Positions 1 to 5,125 of a DNA stretch of 7,127 bases are shown here, one piece after another (position 1 is the stretch's first letter; every line of letters starts with the position of its first letter). A model generated the notes under the pieces. That model did no database searches. It was not told where the DNA came from and saw only the letters and a program-made list of their open reading frames with translations. The stretch covers positions 1 through 7,127 of the forward strand of contig JAPLSP010000553.1 in NCBI GenBank assembly GCA_026398575.1. The letters are read 5' to 3'. A program made the translations under genes and the position numbers. This stretch comes from Candidatus Sumerlaeota bacterium (GTDB taxonomy: Bacteria; Sumerlaeota; Sumerlaeia; JADFCT01).

Positions 1-60
1 GCCACATTGCGATCTCCTTTGAAAATAGTGTGGAACTACCAACTGCATTTACGATAGATG

Positions 61-65
61 AAGGG
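61..65 (+). promoter_or_regulatory. Ribosome binding site for the first gene
   Basis: AAGGG lies 8 nt before the ATG at 74. It is the reason for choosing this start even though it puts about 45 residues ahead of the hydrophobic signal-peptide core. No convincing promoter hexamers were found in the 73 nt upstream. Confidence 0.55.
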
Positions 66-73
66 CGCTCGAT

Positions 74-1693
74 ATGCAACTGTTTTTTCGACTATTTGCA
101 TGGAAAATTCATCATTTTCTTAAGTCAACAGCATTGGCCTTCAGGCGGGGTGATAGCAGGGGAAATTTCGCACAAGCGCGCTTCAGCGCGGCTTCTCGGC
201 ATGCTTCAGCAACAAGCCTGCTACCTCTTGTTCTTGCTGCGGCATTCTTAATGCTTTTCATTTTTTGCGCAGCCAACAGCGCCCGCGCGCAAAACGAAGG
301 CGATGCGCCCGCCAATCCTCGCGCCGGCGCGCGGCCATATCCCGTCAAGCTCAAGCAGCCGCTCGCTTATGGCAAAGATTTTATTGAAGTAACGGAATTC
401 AATACCTTGCGCCGCCGCTATCGCGTCTGGGGCGATTGGAATAAGGAAGTCCAGGCCTACCTCGAAGAAGCGCGCGATAAAGCCCGTCAACGCGCGTCGC
501 CCGCTCGCAAACTCAAGATGGGCTGCGTCTTCCTCAAAGACGCGCAGATCACTTGCGAAAACGTCCAGGGCGCCGACGGCAAGCCGCTCACTGGCGTCTA
601 TAGCACTCCCGAGGCGCGCATGCAGGAGGCGCGGCAAAAGGACGCGCGCGATTTCGCCGATTTCATGTTCGCCTTTTCACAGGGCGAGGTCGAGGTGGAA
701 TGGACCTTCGAAACGCTCGAGGGGCTTCAGTGGAAAGAAAACGGAAAAAAGCCCGCATGGGGCTGCCAGCCAAAAGCCATCGGCGACCAGGTTGAAAAGG
801 CGCTGGGCAAACACAAAGACTCCGGAATCGCGATGTGGGTTTGGCAGACGGGAAAGCCTAAAACCCTTAATCCCGCGAAAGACAGCAACGGCAAAAAACT
901 GGAGATCGGCAGTCCGCCGTATGGAATCTCTTACACTCAATGGCCTCTTTACGGCGCCTATAACATCGTGGTCTGCGGTAATGGCGTGGGGCTGATCGTC
1001 CACGAACTCAACCACCGCTATCTGGATGGCCTTCAGGGGATCGAGGGAATCCACCTGACCATGTTCCACGGACTCGCGAACATGGGCTATGAAAGCAATG
1101 ATCTCGGCTATCCTGCTCTGATGAATACCTATCGTAGCGTGTATCAGTACATCATCCGCCGCAACATGTGGCGGCGCTTCACACTCTCGGGGTCGAATCA
1201 CACAACGATGACGGCGTTCTCCGGCAAGCCGTATGCCTGGGACGACGTGAAGAACGATTGCTGGTTTCGTCTGCCGCAGCTGGGCGATGCAGAACTGGCC
1301 AAGCTGACCGGCATCGCGAGTTTCCAGATGGACGCGCAACCAAAGACAACCTATCGTCTATACAAGGTATCCAAGAGCGATGAGAAGCTGGTCCTGTCGA
1401 AATACGTGTCCGAGCCAAACGAGAAGGATGTCGAGCTCAACAATCTCATCGCGCTGCATACGGAGTCCGCGGCGGTCTTGCGCACGGCGACGGGACATTG
1501 GCTTTTCGTCCGCCCCGATCTGGCGGACGTCTATGTGGATATGATGCGCCTCTCGGGCAAAGGCGCCGATGCGCTGCCGGTATATGGATACGTGTTGGAG
1601 GGCGTTCGGCCATTAGTGGTCCTGCGTGCGCCGCAAGAGATGCCGGCGCCGGCAAATGAGCTGGGATATTTTTTGAAAGCATCAGGCCAATAA
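74..1693 (+). CDS. Exported protein with HExxH metalloprotease-like motif, function unknown
   Basis: This 539-residue protein belongs to no family I recognise. After a long basic N-terminal stretch there is a hydrophobic core at about residues 49-66. A signal peptidase I-type site (SARA before Q73) follows, so export across the inner membrane is likely. Residues 310-314 are HELNH, matching the HExxH zinc-binding and catalytic signature of zincin metallopeptidases. H327, H332, E340 and D343 lie downstream and could supply a third ligand, but which one cannot be settled by eye. Mature cysteines are C151, C161, C231, C301 and C396. The segment just before the motif is glycine-rich and hydrophobic, as expected for a zincin helix. 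The gene is separated from the lipid-type genes downstream by 197 nt with a large palindrome, so a shared function is not implied. The n-region is unusually long; in-frame ATG 251 lies inside the signal core and is too late to be the start. Coding status is very likely, peptidase activity only moderately so. Confidence 0.85.
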   Translation: MQLFFRLFAWKIHHFLKSTALAFRRGDSRGNFAQARFSAASRHASATSLLPLVLAAAFLMLFIFCAANSARAQNEGDAPANPRAGARPYPVKLKQPLAYGKDFIEVTEFNTLRRRYRVWGDWNKEVQAYLEEARDKARQRASPARKLKMGCVFLKDAQITCENVQGADGKPLTGVYSTPEARMQEARQKDARDFADFMFAFSQGEVEVEWTFETLEGLQWKENGKKPAWGCQPKAIGDQVEKALGKHKDSGIAMWVWQTGKPKTLNPAKDSNGKKLEIGSPPYGISYTQWPLYGAYNIVVCGNGVGLIVHELNHRYLDGLQGIEGIHLTMFHGLANMGYESNDLGYPALMNTYRSVYQYIIRRNMWRRFTLSGSNHTTMTAFSGKPYAWDDVKNDCWFRLPQLGDAELAKLTGIASFQMDAQPKTTYRLYKVSKSDEKLVLSKYVSEPNEKDVELNNLIALHTESAAVLRTATGHWLFVRPDLADVYVDMMRLSGKGADALPVYGYVLEGVRPLVVLRAPQEMPAPANELGYFLKASGQ

Positions 1694-1747
1694 ATATGCT
1701 CTTCAATTTTTTCCAGACCATGGATGGAATCTAATGCAATCAAGCGC

Positions 1748-1820
1748 GGCGCCAGCTTTTGGAGTAAGGTGGCTCGCCGCCTTGTTTTTGGCGAGCCACC
1801 TTACTCCAAAAGCTGGCGCC
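1748..1820. repeat. Perfect 31-bp inverted repeat with 11-nt loop
   Basis: Arms 1748-1778 and 1790-1820 are exact reverse complements; the loop is 1779-1789. Both outer ends carry GGCGCC. Each arm also has a weak internal palindrome: GGCG and CGCC at its ends, with CCA and TGG inside. It fills the middle of the 197-nt gap between the exported protein and the first SDR. The only T-run (1785-1789) is in the loop, not after the stem, so it does not look like a standard intrinsic terminator. It could be a palindromic mobile repeat or an mRNA-stabilising or insulating hairpin. The rest of the gap (1694-1747, 1821-1890) shows no other recognisable element apart from the SDR ribosome binding site. 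Confidence 0.9.
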
Positions 1821-1875
1821 CTTCCAATCGGCATTACAGGTCTTTATGAAGGCTGAATGGAAATAGCCAAGCTAA

Positions 1876-1880
1876 GCGGA
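1876..1880 (+). promoter_or_regulatory. Probable ribosome binding site of first SDR
   Basis: A weak GCGGA purine-containing stretch lies 10 nt before ATG 1891 and only 4 nt before an in-frame TTG at 1885. The spacing favours ATG 1891. A third in-frame ATG at 1909 aligns best with the start of the second SDR but has no ribosome binding site. Confidence 0.35.
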
Positions 1881-1890
1881 AAAGTTGACT

Positions 1891-2646
1891 ATGACATTAA
1901 ATTCCTCAATGAATCGAGTGGCTCTTATCGCCGGCGCCAGCGGCGCGATTGGCGGGGCGGTCGCGCGGCGGCTTGCCTGCGAAAAGATTCGCGTCTTCCT
2001 CGGATATCATCGCAATCAAGCGGCGGCGCAAATGCTGGCGGAGGAAATCACCGCAGCAGTGGGCGGACGCGCGGAGGCGGTTCATCTCGATGTCAATTCT
2101 TCATCCGAGTGCGATGCATTATGCCAGCGCATTTATGACGCTTGCGGCCGGCTGGATATTCTCGTCAATTGCGCCGCTATCAATCTCGAATCGCCCGCGC
2201 TCGGGATGGAGGACGCCGATTGGGAACGCGTGATCGGCGCCAATCTTTCGGGCGCGTTTCACCTCGCGCGCGCTGCAGCCAAGTTCATGCTATTGGGGCG
2301 ATGGGGGAGGATCATTCACCTCTCGTCCATCGCCGCCACGATGGGCGGACGCGGCCAGATCAATTATGCCGCCGCCAAGGCGGGCCTCGAGGCGATGACG
2401 CGCGTTCTGGCGCTGGAACTTGGGCGCAAGGGCGTTCTCGCCAATTGCGTTGCGCCTGGAATCGTCGAGACGCCCATGTCCGAGCGAATCCGCGAGGAAC
2501 ACAAAGACAAGTTGCTCGACGCCATCGCCGTGCGCCGCTTCGCCCGCCCCGAGGAAGTCGCGGAGGCCGTCGCCTTTCTCGCTTCGGACGCCGCTTCCTA
2601 TATCACCGGCCAGGTGATTCACGTGGATGGAGGGATGGGATTATGA
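1891..2646 (+). CDS. FabG-like short-chain dehydrogenase/reductase (3-oxoacyl-ACP reductase type)
   Basis: This 251-residue protein has the full classical SDR layout. The Rossmann cofactor loop is GASGAIGG at 15-22. NCAA (93-96) stands where NNAG is usual. The structural Asn is N118, and the catalytic Ser-Tyr-Lys set is S146, Y159 and K163 (YAAAK). The C-terminal HVDGG signature is at 244-248. Its length is normal for FabG. Family knowledge points to NAD(P)H reduction of a 3-oxoacyl thioester to the 3-hydroxy form in the cytoplasm, but SDR substrates cannot be read from sequence alone. Its TGA stop overlaps the next ATG (ATGA), and it is followed by an acyl carrier protein two genes on. That supports an acyl-ACP substrate. 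A second, diverged FabG-like gene lies at 3858-4571. The start is uncertain among TTG 1885, ATG 1891 and ATG 1909. Confidence 0.9.
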   Translation: MTLNSSMNRVALIAGASGAIGGAVARRLACEKIRVFLGYHRNQAAAQMLAEEITAAVGGRAEAVHLDVNSSSECDALCQRIYDACGRLDILVNCAAINLESPALGMEDADWERVIGANLSGAFHLARAAAKFMLLGRWGRIIHLSSIAATMGGRGQINYAAAKAGLEAMTRVLALELGRKGVLANCVAPGIVETPMSERIREEHKDKLLDAIAVRRFARPEEVAEAVAFLASDAASYITGQVIHVDGGMGL

Positions 2647-3263
2647 AACGATCCGAAGTTCTTTTCGATGTGATTCGCGGGCGGCGAAGCGTTCGCAAGT
2701 TCCGTCCGGAGGTTCCCGACAAGGCGACGCTGCTGAAACTCCTGGAAGCGGCCTCCTGGGCGCCGGCTGCGGGCGGGCGGCAGGAATGGGAGTTCACCGT
2801 CATCTCTTCGCCGGAAGTCAAGGCTCGAATGTCTCGCGCCGTCCGCGCGCGATGGGATGAGCTCTGCGCGAAGCCGGCGATGGAGTCGTTTTCGGAAGAG
2901 ATTCGCCGCTATGCGCGGAATTTCCATTGGTTTTCCGAGGCGCCGGTGGTAGTGGTGGTCTCGACGAAAAATCCGGAATCGTTTTTGCTACATATCTGCG
3001 GCGAGGCGGCTTCCGAGATTTCGGGCGGCAGGACTTCGGCGGCCATGGCGGCGCAGAACTTGATGCTGGCAGCGCACGCGTTGGGATTGGGCAGTTGCTG
3101 CCTGACGGGACCTTTGGCGGCGGAAGAAGAACTGAAGAAAATATTGGGTTTGGGCACGCGTCGCGGAATCGTCTGCCTCATCGCCCTGGGATATCCGGAG
3201 GCGCCATCCGCCGCGGCGCCGGCGCGAAAATCAGTTTCGGAAATTGCGAGGTTCGTGGAATGA
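2643..3263 (+). CDS. Nitroreductase-family flavoprotein
   Basis: This 206-residue protein has the compact nitroreductase fold features. RRSVRKF at 14-20 is the FMN-phosphate-binding start typical of the family. WAPAAGGRQEWEF (39-51) matches the usual WAPS..N.QPW.F region, with the expected Asn replaced. AAQNLMLAAHALGLGSC (136-152) is the conserved central helix and flavin-contact segment, and ALGYPE (181-186) is the usual C-terminal motif. Such enzymes bind FMN and carry out NAD(P)H-dependent two-electron reductions or dehydrogenations, and are cytoplasmic dimers. The start is fixed by GGAGGG at 2629-2634, 8 nt upstream and embedded in the SDR's last codons, and by the ATGA overlap. The same overlap joins it to the acyl carrier protein. 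Coupling to an ACP suggests a redox role on a carrier-bound chain rather than detoxification, but this is inference. The frame is open upstream of 2643, but that part is a shadow of the SDR. Confidence 0.9.
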   Translation: MKRSEVLFDVIRGRRSVRKFRPEVPDKATLLKLLEAASWAPAAGGRQEWEFTVISSPEVKARMSRAVRARWDELCAKPAMESFSEEIRRYARNFHWFSEAPVVVVVSTKNPESFLLHICGEAASEISGGRTSAAMAAQNLMLAAHALGLGSCCLTGPLAAEEELKKILGLGTRRGIVCLIALGYPEAPSAAAPARKSVSEIARFVE

Positions 3264-3661
3264 CACGGGAAGAAATCAGCGAAGGCGTCAGGGCATGCGT
3301 TGCGCGCGTGGTGGACAAGGAATGCGCCTCAATCCGGCTGGGCGACCGCATCATAGACGATCTGGGCGCGGATTCGCTCGATCTGCTCGATCTGGTGTTT
3401 CAGTTGGAGCAGCGGTTCTCGCTCAAGATTTCTCCGCGCGGGATCGAACGCCGCGCGCGCGAGCAACTGGGCGGCGCGCCGCTGGAAGTGGACGGTATCT
3501 ATACCGCCACCGCGCTGGCGGAGCTGCGCAACGCGCTGCCGGAGATTCCGTCTGAGGAGTTCAAAGAAGGATTGAAGTCATCGGCGCTTCCACGGCTTTT
3601 CCGCGTGGAAACATTCGTCAATCTTGTGGAGCGTTTATTGGACGGGAACGCGGGAAACTGA
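3260..3661 (+). CDS. Acyl carrier protein, long form with insertion
   Basis: This 133-residue protein carries a phosphopantetheine attachment motif, DDLGADSLDLLDLVFQLE at 33-50, with S39 as the modified serine. A normal helix II follows and ends near 53. Ordinary bacterial ACPs are about 75-90 residues. This one has about 55 extra residues (roughly 56-110, with an RRAREQLGG segment and an LPEIPSEEF segment). A final LFRVETFVNLVERL (113-126) then resembles the last ACP helix. It would carry acyl chains as thioesters in the cytoplasm. The start has GAGG at 3248-3251, 8 nt upstream, and overlaps the nitroreductase stop as ATGA, so the two are almost certainly co-translated. The size and insertion suggest a dedicated carrier for a specialised pathway rather than the housekeeping AcpP. 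It needs a phosphopantetheinyl transferase from elsewhere in the genome. Confidence 0.9.
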   Translation: MTREEISEGVRACVARVVDKECASIRLGDRIIDDLGADSLDLLDLVFQLEQRFSLKISPRGIERRAREQLGGAPLEVDGIYTATALAELRNALPEIPSEEFKEGLKSSALPRLFRVETFVNLVERLLDGNAGN

Positions 3662-3725
3662 CGGGGAGCGACGAAGCATCCAAGAGTCAGGGCCGATTGG
3701 GCAATCATCACACAGCGGCGTTGTT

Positions 3726-3817
3726 GTAGGCCAACCCGCTCCGTCGGGTGGCCAAAGGCGCGCTATATTGCTTGGCGCCATGATCAGCGGGCCACCCGAC
3801 GGAGCGGGTTGGCCTAC
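3726..3817. repeat. REPIN-like element: two inverted 28-bp palindromic units
   Basis: Arms 3726-3753 and 3790-3817 are exact reverse complements, separated by 36 nt. Each arm is itself an imperfect palindrome. In the left arm GGCC (3729-3732) pairs with GGCC (3750-3753) and ACCCG (3734-3738) pairs with CGGGT (3745-3749), leaving one bulged A and a 6-nt loop. The right arm mirrors this. The spacer contains the 8-bp palindrome TGGCGCCA (3773-3780). GC-rich 20-30 nt units with a bulged palindrome, paired head to head, match the definition of REP doublets (REPINs), which are moved by RAYT transposases in many bacteria. No RAYT gene is in this window. The element takes up much of the 196-nt gap between the ACP and the second SDR; no T-run follows either side, so it is not an obvious terminator. 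Confidence 0.85.
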
Positions 3818-3848
3818 CACCGGCGCTGATTTGATGGGATGAAGGATC

Positions 3849-3853
3849 AGGAG
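3849..3853 (+). promoter_or_regulatory. Ribosome binding site of second SDR
   Basis: AGGAG sits 4 nt before ATG 3858, slightly close. AAGGA at 3842-3846 is an alternative at 11 nt. Together they support ATG 3858, which gives the typical short SDR N-terminus. Confidence 0.65.
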
Positions 3854-3857
3854 ACGT

Positions 3858-4571
3858 ATGGACAAGACGGCATTAATCACAGGCGGCAGTGGCGCAGTGG
3901 GCGGCGCGCTCGTGCGGCGATTCCTGGAAGACGGCTATCGCGTGGCGTTTACTTTTCTGCATAACACCGCCGCGGCCGACGCGCTTGTGTGCAAGACGGA
4001 AGCAGCGGCGTTCCACACCGATCTCACCAAGCGCGATCAGGTCGAGGCCATGGCGCACGGCGTCATTGAGCGATTTGGGAGAATTGACATTCTCGTAAAT
4101 AATGCCGGACGCACGCAGGTCATGCCCTTCGCGTTGATCGAAGAAGAGGATTGGGACGAGGTGATCGCCTCCAACCTCAAGAGCATGTATCTCGTGACGC
4201 ATGCGGTCGCGCGTGACATGATCGCCCGAAAATCCGGCGTCATCATCAATATCGGCTCGCTCGCTGGGCATAGGATGCTCGACGTCCCGGCGCACTATGC
4301 CGCCGCCAAAGCGGGTGTGACCGGGTTCACGCTGGCGCTGGCCAAGGAACTGTCGCGCTATAATATCCGCGTCAACGAAGTCGTGCCCGGTCTGCTTTCC
4401 GATGGCGTCGGCCTCATGGCGCCCGAGAAGGAGACCGCCGACTATGTGAAGCATTGCGCAGCGGGCCGGGCGGGCGACCCCAAGGAAATCGCCGAAGTCG
4501 TGGCTTTTCTCGCGAGCGAAAAAGCGTCCTACATCAACGCGCAAAGCATTCATGTGGATGGGGGGATATAG
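3858..4571 (+). CDS. Second FabG-like short-chain dehydrogenase/reductase
   Basis: This 237-residue classical SDR has the cofactor loop GGSGAVGG at 9-16 and a canonical NNAG at 81-84. The structural Asn is N106, the catalytic residues are S134, Y147 and K151 (YAAAK), and IHVDGG is at 231-236. Family knowledge makes it an NAD(P)H-dependent 3-oxoacyl-ACP reductase or a related alcohol/ketone oxidoreductase. It shares the same cofactor-loop and C-terminal patterns as the SDR at 1891-2646 (ASYI..Q.IHVDGG in both), so the two are probably paralogues, but the middle and substrate-lid regions differ. It is not directly coupled to the ACP upstream because the REPIN-like element intervenes, nor to the hotdog gene downstream. 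It may still belong to the same transcript, since all genes point the same way. Its stop codon touches the start of a repeat. Confidence 0.92.
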   Translation: MDKTALITGGSGAVGGALVRRFLEDGYRVAFTFLHNTAAADALVCKTEAAAFHTDLTKRDQVEAMAHGVIERFGRIDILVNNAGRTQVMPFALIEEEDWDEVIASNLKSMYLVTHAVARDMIARKSGVIINIGSLAGHRMLDVPAHYAAAKAGVTGFTLALAKELSRYNIRVNEVVPGLLSDGVGLMAPEKETADYVKHCAAGRAGDPKEIAEVVAFLASEKASYINAQSIHVDGGI

Positions 4572-4619
4572 TTTGGAGTTCAACCTTTAGGTTGTGTCTA
4601 AGTCCAACCTTCAGGTTGG
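4571..4619. repeat. Double mini-hairpin intergenic repeat, copy 1
   Basis: Two small stem-loops lie in tandem: CAACC-TTTA-GGTTG (4581-4594) and CCAACC-TTCA-GGTTGG (4604-4619). Bases 4575-4616 match 7086-7127 at 41 of 42 positions, the one difference being C4598 versus T7109. The element starts at the last base of the SDR stop codon. The stems are short and carry no trailing T-run, so terminator function is doubtful. A degenerate further unit may be present at about 4634-4653 (GTTTAGAGCACAGCCTTCA). Confidence 0.85.
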
Positions 4620-4668
4620 CGTGGAGCGCAATGGTTTAGAGCACAGCCTTCATCTCGCATTTGTGTTT

Positions 4669-4672
4669 GGAG
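4669..4672 (+). promoter_or_regulatory. Ribosome binding site of hotdog gene
   Basis: GGAG lies 9 nt before ATG 4682 and decides that start over the in-frame TTG at 4661, which precedes this site. It is part of GTTTGGAG (4665-4672), which also occurs exactly at 4571-4578. Confidence 0.6.
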
Positions 4673-4681
4673 CAACACCCC

Positions 4682-5125
4682 ATGCGCTGGCGATTCACCG
4701 ACCATATCGAACTCTTTCACCCCTGGACATCCATCCAGGGCCGCAAAAGCATTTCGCTTGAAGAATACAGTTTGCTCAAAATTTTTGGAATGAAGGGCCT
4801 CTTTCCGCGAAGTCTTGTTATTGAAAGCTGCGTTCAGCTGGCGTGTTGGCTGACCGCGAAAAGCTCCGATTTCAAAGAAACCGGCATTCTCGATTCAGTC
4901 GCCGGATTTGAGTTTGAGGATGACGCGCGAATGGGGGATGTCTTGAGCATGACGGCCTCAGTGGCGGAGCGCGACGCGCGCCTGATCCGATTTTCCGCCA
5001 AAGTCACGACGGCGAATCATCCTGTCTGCCAGGGAATGTTAGCATTCAGCCTGGCGCCGCTCGATCAATATCAAGACCCGGAAACCATGCGCATATTATG
5101 GCGGGAGCTTTATGCCGAGGCTTGA
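4682..5125 (+). CDS. FabZ/FabA-like hotdog-fold protein lacking the usual catalytic His
   Basis: This 147-residue protein fits the length of FabZ-type 3-hydroxyacyl-ACP dehydratases. RFTDHIELFHPWTSIQGRKSIS (about 4-25) resembles the opening strands of that family. LFPRSLVIESCVQL (40-53) resembles FPGVLIVEAMAQ, keeping the central-helix Glu (E48) and Gln (Q52). In FabZ the catalytic His of GHFP lies about 14 residues before that Glu. Here the region (EEYSLLKIFGMK, 27-38) has no His. The protein may therefore be a non-dehydrating acyl-ACP-binding partner, use another residue (H113 is elsewhere in the fold), or catalyse a different thioester reaction. The start at 4682 is chosen for its GGAG. 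The last 14 nt overlap the radical SAM gene, so the two are probably co-translated. Hotdog-superfamily membership is a pattern judgement by eye. Confidence 0.75.
   Translation: MRWRFTDHIELFHPWTSIQGRKSISLEEYSLLKIFGMKGLFPRSLVIESCVQLACWLTAKSSDFKETGILDSVAGFEFEDDARMGDVLSMTASVAERDARLIRFSAKVTTANHPVCQGMLAFSLAPLDQYQDPETMRILWRELYAEA

Noticed and set aside
30..251. Short open frame starting before the exported protein gene (73 codons)
   Set aside because: It overlaps the better-supported gene in another frame, whose start has AAGGG at proper spacing and whose frame carries the signal peptide.
677..1339. Long antisense open frame opposite the exported protein gene (220 codons)
   Set aside because: No recognisable motif; it lies wholly within a well-supported gene on the other strand.
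1748..1820. Rho-independent terminator
   Set aside because: The stem is strong but no T-run follows it on either strand; the only T-run is in the loop.
2142..2642. Extended N-terminus of the nitroreductase frame
   Set aside because: The frame is open but its translation is arginine-rich shadow of the SDR; the family start (RRSVRKF near residue 14) and GGAGGG fix the start at 2643.
3624..3880. Short open frames on both strands across the REPIN-like element, with PAPSGG- and PDGAG-like peptides
   Set aside because: The peptides are translations of the inverted repeat arms, not proteins; the same motif appears on both strands because the arms are reverse complements.
3873..4583. Long antisense open frame opposite the second SDR (236 codons)
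   Set aside because: It mirrors a clear SDR gene, shows no domain and has no ribosome binding site; GC-rich codons leave the opposite frame open.
4575..4619. CRISPR array or direct-repeat array
   Set aside because: Only two copies, 2.5 kb apart with genes between them, and each copy is palindromic; no spacer pattern.
4682..5125. Naming this gene fabZ
   Set aside because: The catalytic His region of FabZ is absent, so the symbol would imply an activity that the sequence does not support.
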